7,778 nt of DNA from the NCBI GenBank assembly GCA_023388355.1, contig JAEWGI010000057.1:1-7778 (forward strand), read 5' to 3'. A program made the translations under genes and the position numbers. The notes under the pieces are model-generated. The model was not told the DNA's origin. It saw only the letters and a program-made list of their open reading frames with translations, and did not search any database. Positions 1-5,319 of the stretch are shown piece by piece. Source of the DNA: Pseudomonadota bacterium (GTDB lineage: Bacteria > Pseudomonadota > Gammaproteobacteria > Xanthomonadales > Xanthomonadaceae). Within the stretch, counting starts at the first letter, position 1; the number at the start of each line of letters is the position of its first letter.

Positions 1-39
1 CTCTCGACCCTTCGGGGTCAGGCGCGCATTCTTGTGCAT
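1..39 (-). CDS. IS481-family transposase, N-terminal 13 residues only (runs off left edge)
   Basis: Only the first 13 codons are present, starting with ATG at 39-37 and giving [13 protein letters not shown] in an open frame to base 1. The [11 protein letters not shown] opening is the hallmark N-terminus of IS481-family DDE transposases, where it leads into a helix-turn-helix. The DDE catalytic domain would lie outside the window. A good ribosome-binding site, GAGGGG, ends 7 nt before the ATG, but it lies inside the 3' arm of a perfect inverted repeat (40-52 with 100-112), so its access may be controlled by RNA folding. Whether the full gene is intact cannot be seen. Confidence 0.85.
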   Translation of the reverse strand, partial: MHKNARLTPKGRE

Positions 40-86
40 GGTTGTTCCCCTCGCGGATGGACGCTGGCGTTTGGCGACATCAGCAT
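18..86 (-). CDS. possible 22-residue leader peptide of the IS481 transposase
   Basis: A short ORF in the IS leader starts at ATG 86-84 (alternative ATG at 80-78) and ends at TGA 20-18. It overlaps the first 22 nt of the transposase gene in another frame and reads [20 protein letters not shown] followed by RA. A strong Shine-Dalgarno run, GGAGGGAG, lies immediately upstream. Its spacing (GGAGG plus 9 nt) suits the second ATG better than the first. Ribosomes translating it would pass through the stem that hides the transposase ribosome-binding site, so a role in translational coupling is possible. No homologue is recognised, and an ORF this short could be chance. Confidence 0.28.
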   Translation of the reverse strand: MLMSPNASVHPRGEQPCTRMRA

Positions 87-112
87 CTCCCTCCGGTCAG
101 AGGGGAACAACC
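40..112 (-). promoter_or_regulatory. perfect 13-bp inverted repeat over the transposase ribosome-binding site
   Basis: GGTTGTTCCCCTC at 40-52 and GAGGGGAACAACC at 100-112 are exact reverse complements separated by 47 nt. In the transposase transcript the 3' arm contains the GAGGGG ribosome-binding site and ends on the base before the ATG. A transcript entering from outside the IS would carry both arms and could fold to hide the start, as known for IS10 and IS50 read-through control. Alternatively the two copies may be subterminal transposase binding sites. The repeat is directly seen; its function is inferred. Confidence 0.6.
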
Positions 113-127
113 TCTTGAAACATCACA

Positions 128-133
128 GCTAGC
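128..133. repeat. IS481 target site GCTAGC (one copy of the presumed duplication)
   Basis: The six bases directly outside the IS tip are GCTAGC, matching the NCTAGN target described for IS481. The partner copy should lie at the far end of the element, left of the window. Confidence 0.6.
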
Positions 134-197
134 GCGTCGCACCGCGGCGTTGCGCGCGACCGGGCGGCAAACGCGCGCGCGTTCACGGCCGGGCGCA

Positions 198-203
198 TAC
201 ACT
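198..203 (+). promoter_or_regulatory. candidate -10 element for leaderless apaG transcription
   Basis: TACACT (4 of 6 matches to TATAAT) ends 6 nt before the apaG ATG at 210, so a transcript from it would start on or next to the start codon. No ribosome-binding site precedes the ATG (the preceding bases are CTTCACCC), which fits leaderless initiation. No recognisable -35 box lies 16-18 nt upstream, where the sequence is an alternating GC run, so the call is weak. The only TTGAAA-like box nearby is in the IS tip at 115-120, too far away for this -10. Confidence 0.25.
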
Positions 204-209
204 TCACCC

Positions 210-593
210 ATGAACGAGACTGCCGACTACAGCCTTGAGATCCAGATCGCGACCCAGTTCCTGGACGAGGAATCCGCCCCCGACGACGACCGCTACGTGT
301 TCGCCTACACGATCCGGATCCGCAACCTCGGCCGCCTGCCGGCGCAGCTGGTCGCGCGCCACTGGCTGATCACCGACGCCAACGGCCGGACCGAGGAGGT
401 GCACGGCGACGGCGTGGTCGGCGAACAGCCGCGGCTGGAGCCGGGCGAGCAGTTCACCTACACCTCCGGCGCCACCCTCCCCACCGCGGTCGGCACGATG
501 GAAGGCAGCTACGACATGCTCGGCGACGACGGCACACGATTCGACGCGCCCATTCCACCGTTCACCCTCGCCGCGCCACGCACCCTCCACTGA
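210..593 (+). CDS. apaG: ApaG, Co2+/Mg2+ efflux-associated protein
   Basis: A 127-residue protein, close to E. coli ApaG (125). ApaG is a small cytosolic protein with a fibronectin-III/immunoglobulin-like beta-sandwich. Mutants show altered Co2+ resistance and Mg2+ efflux, but the molecular activity is unclear. Family hallmarks are [11 protein letters not shown] (50-60), GVVGEQP (68-74) and [10 protein letters not shown] (78-87), with a C-terminus in PRTLH. The frame is open back to about base 42, but that upstream part falls in the IS and non-homologous DNA. ATG 210 gives the family length and is the natural start. No ribosome-binding site is visible. apaH follows after 12 nt on the same strand, the usual apaGH pair. 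In relatives rsmA (ksgA) commonly precedes apaG; here an IS tip lies 82 bp upstream instead. Confidence 0.95.
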   Translation: MNETADYSLEIQIATQFLDEESAPDDDRYVFAYTIRIRNLGRLPAQLVARHWLITDANGRTEEVHGDGVVGEQPRLEPGEQFTYTSGATLPTAVGTMEGSYDMLGDDGTRFDAPIPPFTLAAPRTLH

Positions 594-605
594 GCGGACA
601 CCGGC

Positions 606-1436
606 ATGGCCATCTGGGCGATCGGCGACCTGCAGGGCTGCTACGGGCCGACCCGGCGCCTGCTCGACAAGATCCGCTTCGACCCGGCCCGCGACCGGCT
701 CTGGTTCTGCGGCGACCTGGTCAACCGCGGCGGCGAATCGATCCAGACGCTGCGGCTGGTGCATTCGCTGCGCGAACAGTCGGTGACCGTGCTCGGCAAC
801 CACGACCTGTCGCTGCTGGCCATCGCCGAGCGCAGCGAACCCGAGCAGCGCAAGGTCAACCCGGACCTGCAGGGCGTGCTGTTCGCCGACGACCGCGACC
901 TGCTGCTGGACTGGCTGCGGGTGCAGCCGCTGCTGCACGTCGACCGCGGCCTGGGCTGGATGATGGTGCACGCCGGGCTGGCGCCGAAGTGGACCAGCCA
1001 GATCGCCGAAAAGCATGCGCGCGAAGTCGAGCGCAGGCTTGGCGGCAACGGCGCGCGCAAGCTGCTCAGGAACATGTACGGCGACCACCCGCACTGGTCG
1101 CCGCGCCTGTCCGGGCCCGAACGCGACCGCGCCATCATCAACGTGTTCACGCGCATGCGCTACTGCTCGCCGCGTGGCCGCATCGCGTTCGAGGAAAAGG
1201 GTGCGCCCGGCACCCAGGCGCCGGGGCTGTATCCATGGTTCGCGGTGCCGGGACGGGCCGAGCGCGATTTGAAGATCGTCTGCGGCCACTGGTCCACGCT
1301 CGGCCTGTTCGTCGGCATGGGCGTGCACGCGATCGATACCGGCGCCGTCTGGGGCGGCCGGCTCACCGCGCTGCAGCTGGACACGGACGAACTGCGGCTC
1401 GTGCAGGTGCCCGGGCGCGACGCCCCGCGCCACTGA
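606..1436 (+). CDS. apaH: Symmetrical bis(5'-nucleosyl)-tetraphosphatase
   Basis: A 276-residue cytosolic hydrolase (E. coli 280) that cleaves Ap4A symmetrically to two ADP and also acts on related NpnN dinucleotides, keeping Ap4A and NpnN RNA caps low. Metallophosphatase (PPP-like) motifs appear in order: GDLQGC (7-12), GDLVNRG (36-42), GNHD (64-67) and VHAGLAP (121-127). Near the end come GHWSTLGL (227-234) and DTGAVWGG (244-251), which carry further metal and substrate contacts. All key Asp, Asn and His positions expected for two-metal catalysis are present. The start ATG 606 puts the first motif at residue 7 as in the family. The upstream ribosome-binding site is weak (GAGCGG, about 10 nt away). 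It is probably cotranscribed with apaG and ends 11 bp from the convergent folA stop. Confidence 0.97.
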   Translation: MAIWAIGDLQGCYGPTRRLLDKIRFDPARDRLWFCGDLVNRGGESIQTLRLVHSLREQSVTVLGNHDLSLLAIAERSEPEQRKVNPDLQGVLFADDRDLLLDWLRVQPLLHVDRGLGWMMVHAGLAPKWTSQIAEKHAREVERRLGGNGARKLLRNMYGDHPHWSPRLSGPERDRAIINVFTRMRYCSPRGRIAFEEKGAPGTQAPGLYPWFAVPGRAERDLKIVCGHWSTLGLFVGMGVHAIDTGAVWGGRLTALQLDTDELRLVQVPGRDAPRH

Positions 1437-1447
1437 CCGGGCGGGTC

Positions 1448-1993
1448 TCAATCGCCGGCGGCGACCTCGCCGTCGTCCGCCGCGCGCACCAGGTCCACGA
1501 ACTCGAATGCGTACGCGTGCCGCGCGTCGGCCGGATGCGACTCCCGCGCGATCTCCCGCCAACCTTCGCCTGGTTCCGGAAAGAACGCATCCGCATCCTC
1601 CACCCGGGTATCGACGCGGGTGACATGAAGCAGGCTCGCGTGCGGCATGGCCAGCGCATAGATCTCCGCGCCGCCGATCACGCACAGCTCCTGCGCGCCC
1701 TGATCGGCGGCCACCCGCAGCGTCTCGTCGAGCGATCCGACTGGCTGCATGCCGGCGAACGGCACCCGTCCGCTGCGCGTCATCACCAGGTTGGGCCGCC
1801 CCGGCAGCGCGCGACCGATCGACTCGGCCGTCCTGCGCCCCATCAGCACCGGCTTGCCCAGGGTCAGGGCCTTGAACCGCTTCAGGTCGTCGGGCAGATG
1901 CCACGGCAGCGCATTGCCCTTCCCGATCGCCAGCCCGCGATCGAACGCGACCACCAGCACCACCCGCGGCCCAGCTCGCCCCGACGTCACCAT
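1448..1993 (-). CDS. folA: Dihydrofolate reductase
   Basis: A 181-residue enzyme from ATG 1993 (E. coli 159), which reduces 7,8-dihydrofolate to tetrahydrofolate with NADPH and is the trimethoprim target. Visible signatures are LAIGKGNALPWHLPDDLKRF (21-40) with catalytic acid Asp36 (E. coli Asp27), GKPVLMGRRT (46-55), IGRALPGR (59-66) and VIGGAEIY (105-112). Thr125 corresponds to E. coli Thr113. The N-terminus has about 10 extra residues and the C-terminus an acidic tail of about 10. An in-frame GTG at 2026-2024 would add 11 residues encoded by a G-rich spacer repeat, so ATG 1993 was preferred; neither start has a good ribosome-binding site. It follows thyA by 34 bp and is probably cotranscribed, coupling dihydrofolate production by ThyA to its recycling. 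Confidence 0.95.
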   Translation of the reverse strand: MVTSGRAGPRVVLVVAFDRGLAIGKGNALPWHLPDDLKRFKALTLGKPVLMGRRTAESIGRALPGRPNLVMTRSGRVPFAGMQPVGSLDETLRVAADQGAQELCVIGGAEIYALAMPHASLLHVTRVDTRVEDADAFFPEPGEGWREIARESHPADARHAYAFEFVDLVRAADDGEVAAGD

Positions 1994-1994
1994 C

Positions 1995-2021
1995 CGCTTT
2001 CCCGAATCCCCGATCCCCGCC
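1995..2021. repeat. short G/C-rich spacer repeat between thyA and folA
   Basis: On the minus strand the spacer reads as tandem variants of GGGGATC / GGGGATTCGGGA. Runs of this kind recur in intergenic spaces of Xanthomonadaceae genomes (from memory, not searched here). It fills nearly the whole thyA-folA gap and sits just before the folA start. Confidence 0.5.
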
Positions 2022-2027
2022 TTCACC

Positions 2028-2822
2028 TCACACCGCCACCGGCGCGCGGATCGCCGGATGCGGCTCGTAGCCGGTGATCTCGATGTCCTCGAAGCGGAAA
2101 CCGAACAGGTCGTCGACCTCCGGGTTCAGCTGCAGCCGCGGCAGCGTCCTGGGGGCGCGCGCCAGCTGCTCGCGCGCCTGGTCGTAGTGGTTCGAGTACA
2201 GGTGCGCATCGCCCAGGGTGTGCACGAAATCGCCTACCGCCAGTCCCGTCGCCTGCGCCACCATGTGGGTCAGCAGGGCGTAGCTGGCGATGTTGAACGG
2301 CACGCCGAGGAAGATGTCGCCGCTGCGCTGGTAGAGCTGGCAGCTGAGCTTTCCGTCGACCACGTAGAACTGGAACAGCGAGTGGCAGGGCATCAGCGCC
2401 ATCCGCGGCAGCTCTGCCACGTTCCAGGCGCTGACCACCAGCCGCCGCGAATCGGGATTGCGCCTGATCTCCTCGACCAGCCAGCGCATCTGGTCGATAT
2501 GGCCGCCCTCGCCGTCCGGCCAGGCGCGCCACTGGCGCCCGTACACCGGTCCGAGTTCGCCATGCTCGTCGGCCCACTCGTCCCAGATGCTGACCTTGTG
2601 CTCCTTCAGGTAGGCGATGTTGGTCTCGCCCTTCAGGAACCACAGCAGCTCGTGGATGATCGAGCGCAGGTGCAGCTTCTTGGTGGTGACCAGCGGAAAC
2701 CCCTCCGCCAGGTCGAAGCGCATCTGCCAGCCGAACACGCTGCGCGTGCCGGTGCCGGTGCGGTCGGACTTCTCCGCGCCATGCTCGAGCACGTGGCGCA
2801 GCAGCTCCAGGTACTGCCTCAC
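2028..2822 (-). CDS. thyA: Thymidylate synthase
   Basis: A 264-residue enzyme, exactly the E. coli length, converting dUMP plus 5,10-methylenetetrahydrofolate to dTMP plus dihydrofolate. The residue numbering matches E. coli: Arg21, Glu58, Tyr94, nucleophile Cys146 in the MPCHSLFQF segment, Arg166 in QRS, Asp169, Asn177 in [10 protein letters not shown], His207 and Tyr209. The start is GTG at 2822-2820, giving [15 protein letters not shown], equivalent to the E. coli MKQYLELMQ opening; there is no ATG alternative nearby. This GTG overlaps the lgt stop codon as GTGA, so translation is probably coupled to lgt, an arrangement like the known lgt-thyA linkage in enterobacteria. It is followed by folA. 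The site is complete and the enzyme should be active. Confidence 0.98.
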   Translation of the reverse strand: MRQYLELLRHVLEHGAEKSDRTGTGTRSVFGWQMRFDLAEGFPLVTTKKLHLRSIIHELLWFLKGETNIAYLKEHKVSIWDEWADEHGELGPVYGRQWRAWPDGEGGHIDQMRWLVEEIRRNPDSRRLVVSAWNVAELPRMALMPCHSLFQFYVVDGKLSCQLYQRSGDIFLGVPFNIASYALLTHMVAQATGLAVGDFVHTLGDAHLYSNHYDQAREQLARAPRTLPRLQLNPEVDDLFGFRFEDIEITGYEPHPAIRAPVAV

Positions 2823-3721
2823 GGCGGACTCCCGGCCGGCGCCGGCTGCAGGGTGGGCGCGCGGTGGGATTTCCACAGCAGCAGCAGGCCCAGCGCCATC
2901 AGCGGCAGCGACAGCACCTGACCCATCGTCAGCCAGCCGAAGGCGAGGTAACCGATCTCCGCATCGGGCACGCGCACGAACTCCACCGCGAAGCGGAAGA
3001 CCGCGTACAGCAGCGCGAACAGCCCGCTGACCGCGTAGCGCGGGCGTGGCTTGGATGAGTACCACCACAGCACCACGAACAGCACCAGGCCCTCGAGGAA
3101 AGCCTGGTAGAGCTGCGAGGGATGGCGCGCATAGGCGTCCAGCGCACCGGCCGCGAACTCCGCCTGCAGGCGCTCGGCGCTCCAGCCGGCCAGCTGCGGG
3201 TCGGTCGGGAACACCACGCCCCAGCCGGCCCGGGTGTACTTGCCCCACAGCTCGGCGCCGATGTAGTTGGCCAGGCGGCCGAAGCCCAGGCCCATGGGCA
3301 CCAGTGGCGCCACGAAATCCAACGCGTCGAAGAAGTGCAGCCGCTGCCGGCGGGCCCAGAACCACGACGCCAGCAGCACTCCGAGCAGGCCGCCGTGGAA
3401 ACTCATGCCGCCATCCCACAGGCGCACGATCATCAGCGGATCGCGCACCAGTTCCGGGAAGGCATAGAACAGCACGTAGCCCGCGCGCCCGCCCAGGACC
3501 ACGCCAAGCATGCCGTAGAACAGCAGGTCGCCGAAGGCGTCGGCGTCCACGCCCGGCAGGCGCCCGGCCGCGACCCGTCGCCGCCCCAGCCACCACGCGG
3601 CGGCGAAGGCCAGCAGGTAGGCGATCCCGTACCAGTGGATCGACGGCTGGAAGGTCCGGCCGAGCAGTTCGAACGCCGGGAACTGGATCGCGATGGGATC
3701 GATCTGGTGCAGGTAGATCAT
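2819..3721 (-). CDS. lgt: Phosphatidylglycerol--prolipoprotein diacylglyceryl transferase
   Basis: A 300-residue inner-membrane enzyme (E. coli 291) that transfers diacylglyceryl from phosphatidylglycerol to the lipobox cysteine of prolipoproteins, the first step of lipoprotein maturation. About seven hydrophobic segments are visible. Signatures are DGGMSFHGG (103-111, with catalytic-site His109), the Lgt block [16 protein letters not shown] (146-161, with Arg149, Asn152 and Glu157), HPSQLYQ (200-206) and [12 protein letters not shown] (246-257, with Arg250). The start ATG 3721 gives the typical [12 protein letters not shown] opening. The ribosome-binding site is poor (GGGGA about 13 nt upstream). 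Its stop overlaps the thyA GTG by 4 nt. A 79-bp gap separates it from the upstream terC-family gene. Confidence 0.97.
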   Translation of the reverse strand: MIYLHQIDPIAIQFPAFELLGRTFQPSIHWYGIAYLLAFAAAWWLGRRRVAAGRLPGVDADAFGDLLFYGMLGVVLGGRAGYVLFYAFPELVRDPLMIVRLWDGGMSFHGGLLGVLLASWFWARRQRLHFFDALDFVAPLVPMGLGFGRLANYIGAELWGKYTRAGWGVVFPTDPQLAGWSAERLQAEFAAGALDAYARHPSQLYQAFLEGLVLFVVLWWYSSKPRPRYAVSGLFALLYAVFRFAVEFVRVPDAEIGYLAFGWLTMGQVLSLPLMALGLLLLWKSHRAPTLQPAPAGSPP

Positions 3722-3752
3722 GGAATACGGCGTTCCCCGGCGGACGAAGCCC

Positions 3753-3759
3753 TATTGTG
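3753..3759 (-). promoter_or_regulatory. possible -10 element upstream of lgt
   Basis: The 79-bp gap between the terC-family stop and the lgt start is GC-rich except for one patch, CACAATA on the minus strand, 31-37 nt before the lgt ATG. It resembles a -10 box (CACAAT, 4 of 6 matches). No -35 box is seen at the right distance, so this may simply be a read-through spacer. Confidence 0.22.
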
Positions 3760-3770
3760 CCCGAGCCGCT

Positions 3771-3799
3771 GCCGGGGCGCGGACGCGGCGGGCGCCGGC
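3771..3799 (-). other. GC-rich hairpin just after the terC-family stop codon
   Basis: GCCGG (3771-3775) pairs with CCGGC (3795-3799). After a 2-nt bulge CGC (3778-3780) pairs with GCG (3792-3794 region), giving a bulged stem right after the stop. There is no T-run on either side, so it is not a canonical intrinsic terminator. It might attenuate or mark the transcript end. Confidence 0.25.
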
Positions 3800-3800
3800 C

Positions 3801-4538
3801 TCAGAACGACTCGCCGCGCCGGCGCGCGTTGCGCTTGGCCCACAGGTTCAGCACCTCGACCAGCGCCGCGAAGCCCATCGAACCGTAGATGTAGCCCTTG
3901 GGGATGTGCAGGTCGAAACCTTCCAGGAGCAGATAGGCGCCGATCAGCACGATGAAGGCCAGCGCCAGCATCTTCACCGTCGGGTTGGCGTCGATGAACT
4001 GGCCCAGCGGCCGCGCCGCCAGCAGCATCACCGCCACCGCCACCAGGATCGCGGTCACCATCACCGGCACGTACTCGCCGGCCATGCCGACGGCCGCGAT
4101 CACCGAGTCGAGCGAGAACACGATGTCGATCACCGCGATCTGGGCGATCACGCCGCCGAACGACACCGCGGCCTTCGCCGCGGGCCCGCCGTCGTGGTCC
4201 GAGCCGCCGACCAGTTCCCGGATCTCCAGCGCACCCTTCACCAGCAGGAAGACGCCGCCCAGGATCAGCACCAGGTCGCGCACCGAGATGCCCTGCCCGA
4301 ACAACACGAACAGATCGGTGGTCAGGCTCGCCAGCCACGCCAGGGTAAGCAGCAGCAGGATCCGGGTGATGCAGGCGACCGCGATGCCGAACTTGCGCGC
4401 GAACTCGCGCCGCTCGGGTGGCAGCTTGCTGACCGCGATCGAGATGAACACCAGGTTGTCGATGCCCAGCACGATCTCGATCGTGCTCAGGGTCAACAGC
4501 AGGATCCATACCTGCGGATCGCTCAACATTTCCAGCAT
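3801..4538 (-). CDS. TerC-family integral membrane protein (YgdQ type), putative metal exporter
   Basis: A 245-residue inner-membrane protein made of a single TerC domain, close in length and pattern to E. coli YgdQ. Seven to eight hydrophobic segments are visible. Conserved acidic motifs lie inside membrane segments: IEIVLGIDN (20-28, Glu21 and Asp27) and DIVFSLDSVIAAVG (138-151, Asp138 and Asp144). The family block HPSVKMLAL appears as NPTVKMLAL (185-193), followed by GFDLHIPKGYIY (207-218). Characterised TerC proteins (E. coli Alx, Bacillus MeeF/MeeY) export Mn2+, so metal export is the best guess; a tellurite role is not implied. ATG 4538 is preceded by AAGGA at 9 nt; ATG 4529 is a less likely alternative. 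It follows dgkA by 22 nt, probably in one transcript. No room exists for an Mn2+ riboswitch directly upstream. Confidence 0.88.
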   Translation of the reverse strand: MLEMLSDPQVWILLLTLSTIEIVLGIDNLVFISIAVSKLPPERREFARKFGIAVACITRILLLLTLAWLASLTTDLFVLFGQGISVRDLVLILGGVFLLVKGALEIRELVGGSDHDGGPAAKAAVSFGGVIAQIAVIDIVFSLDSVIAAVGMAGEYVPVMVTAILVAVAVMLLAARPLGQFIDANPTVKMLALAFIVLIGAYLLLEGFDLHIPKGYIYGSMGFAALVEVLNLWAKRNARRRGESF

Positions 4539-4560
4539 CTGTCTTTTCCTTTCCGGTTCC

Positions 4561-4941
4561 CTAGAGCCAGCGCGGAAGCAGCACCAGGCCCCACACCAGC
4601 ATCACGTTCAACATGGTCACGAACACCGCCGCCGAGCCCATGTCCTTGGCGCGCCCGGCCAGCTCGTGGTGCTCGGCGCCGTAACGCTCTATCACCGCCT
4701 CGATGGCCGAGTTCAGCAGCTCCACCGCCAGCACCAGCAGGCAGCTGCCCAGCAGCAGCGCGCGCTCCACGCCATCCCCGCCCAGCCACAGCGCAAGCGG
4801 AGCAAGCACCGCCAGCAGGTACACCTCGAGCCTGAACGACGACTCGTGCAGCCAGGCCGCACGCAGGCCCTGGAGCGACCACCTGGTCGCCATGAGGATG
4901 CGCGCGGGGCGACGCGGCAGGTGTCCGGTTTCGTCCGCCAT
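4561..4941 (-). CDS. dgkA: Diacylglycerol kinase (prokaryotic DgkA type)
   Basis: A 126-residue inner-membrane enzyme (E. coli 122) that phosphorylates diacylglycerol to phosphatidic acid with ATP, recycling diacylglycerol released in envelope glucan or LPS modification. It works as a homotrimer. An amphipathic N-terminus precedes three hydrophobic segments (about 40-55, 61-80 and 103-122). Key features are WSLQGLRAAWLHESSFRLE (21-39, Glu33), VELLNSAIEAVIERYG (73-88, Glu74 and Glu81, matching E. coli Glu69 and Glu76) and HHELAGRAKDMGSAAV (91-106, Asp100). ATG 4941 gives the MADETG start of expected length, although the frame stays open far upstream. There is no good ribosome-binding site. It is the first gene of the dgkA-terC group, with a candidate promoter about 110 nt upstream. 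Confidence 0.95.
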   Translation of the reverse strand: MADETGHLPRRPARILMATRWSLQGLRAAWLHESSFRLEVYLLAVLAPLALWLGGDGVERALLLGSCLLVLAVELLNSAIEAVIERYGAEHHELAGRAKDMGSAAVFVTMLNVMLVWGLVLLPRWL

Positions 4942-4962
4942 CACCCGGTCCGGTCGCGCGGG

Positions 4963-4992
4963 CCGGAATCCGCTTTCCGGGCGGCGCCGGAA
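4963..4992. repeat. three alternating CCGGAA/TTCCGG arms in the dgkA leader
   Basis: CCGGAA (4963-4968), TTCCGG (4975-4980) and CCGGAA (4987-4992) are evenly spaced by six bases. The middle arm can pair with either neighbour, giving two mutually exclusive 6-bp hairpins. In the dgkA transcript they lie 22-51 nt before the start. A minus-strand reading of the stretch gives SFRRRPESGF, reminiscent of the dispersed VIPAKAGIQ-type intergenic repeat common in proteobacteria, so it may be a decayed copy of that element. Confidence 0.45.
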
Positions 4993-5052
4993 GGAGACTG
5001 CGTCAGGGTGGGCGGCATGCAGCGTTCGTGGACGCGGCGGGTGCCGCAACCG

Positions 5053-5070
5053 CGCAATTTTGCCATAACC
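5053..5070 (-). promoter_or_regulatory. candidate promoter patch for dgkA
   Basis: On the minus strand GGTTATGGCAAAATTGCG is the only AT-rich patch in the 434-bp gap. CAAAAT (5062-5057) could be a -10 box, and GCAAAATTGC forms a small dyad. No clear -35 lies 17 nt upstream. It is placed about 115 nt before the dgkA ATG, the only gene it could sensibly serve. Confidence 0.28.
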
Positions 5071-5213
5071 GGGCATGATTCCGGCACGCGGCGATGCCCT
5101 GCCACGCAGTCGCGCACATGTCCGGCGACCCGTTCCGGAGCGGCCCAGCAGGCGTCGACCAAGCGGCCGCGAGGGCCAGCCGATCGCGCTGCAGACGCCA
5201 TCCGTCGCCATCT

Positions 5214-5232
5214 CCCGGCCGCGACGGCCGGG
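5214..5232 (-). terminator. strong GC hairpin downstream of the ABC permease (no T-run)
   Basis: CCCGGCCG (5214-5221) and CGGCCGGG (5225-5232) form a perfect 8-bp stem with a 3-nt loop. It lies in the 3' region of the permease transcript, 144-162 nt after the stop. With no T-run on either side it is not a canonical intrinsic terminator, but it could protect or define the 3' end of the mRNA. Confidence 0.3.
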
Positions 5233-5240
5233 CATGGCGG

Positions 5241-5256
5241 CGCCCTCCAGAGGGCG
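5241..5256 (-). terminator. second GC hairpin downstream of the ABC permease (no T-run)
   Basis: CGCCCTC (5241-5247) and GAGGGCG (5250-5256) are exact complements around a 2-nt centre, in practice a 6-bp stem with loop CCAG. It is stacked 8 bp from the hairpin at 5214-5232, so the pair forms a compact structured 3' region. No T-run follows. Confidence 0.28.
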
Positions 5257-5300
5257 GCGCAGCGCCTCTCCGGGCGTTCAGCTGCGCAGTCCTGTCGACT

Positions 5301-5319
5301 CCGGATCACCGTGAACCGG
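5301..5319. repeat. 19-bp near-palindrome CCGGATCAC-C-GTGAACCGG
   Basis: Nine-base arms (5301-5309 and 5311-5319) are complementary at 8 of 9 positions around one central base. It lies 57 nt past the permease stop. It could be an operator-like dyad or the first of three 3'-end hairpins; no adjacent promoter was identified. Confidence 0.3.

Larger units (their letters stand above)
1..127 (-). mobile_element. IS481-family insertion sequence, transposase-proximal end
   Basis: The terminal 127 bp of an IS481-like element, with the rest beyond the left edge. Read on the minus strand the tip is TGTGATGTTTCAAGAGGTTG, which closely resembles the IS481 tip as I recall it (TGTGAAGATTCAATAGGTTG). It is followed by a leader and then the transposase start. 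The tip at 127 is directly followed by GCTAGC (128-133), fitting the NCTAGN target preference described for IS481 of Bordetella. The element's 5' end therefore faces apaG and its transposase reads away from it. The second end and the other copy of the target duplication are not in the window, so intactness cannot be judged. The family call is strong; the exact boundary (127 against 128-133 as duplicated target) is inferred from the TGT...ACA ends. Confidence 0.88.

Noticed and set aside
204..1904. A 566-codon open frame on the minus strand opposite apaG/apaH and continuing into folA
   Set aside because: It is antisense to the certain apaG and apaH genes and overlaps folA in another frame. It is Arg/Ala/Gly/Val-rich with no recognisable domain, as expected for high-GC antisense frames.
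2024..2026. GTG as the folA start
   Set aside because: The added residues come from a spacer repeat and have no counterpart in dihydrofolate reductases; ATG 1993 is nearer the family N-terminus. Kept as an open question in the findings.
4539..4560. Mn2+ (yybP-ykoY) riboswitch before the terC-family gene
   Set aside because: Only 22 nt separate it from dgkA, and no matching conserved sequence is seen there or in the dgkA leader.
5053..5070. Sigma-54 promoter (TGGC...TTGC) before dgkA
   Set aside because: The distance between the GG and GC elements is 7-8 nt rather than the required 10.
5075..5314. A 79-codon plus-strand frame in the same gap
   Set aside because: It is Arg/Pro/Ser-rich low complexity with no ribosome-binding site, and its strand disagrees with all neighbours.
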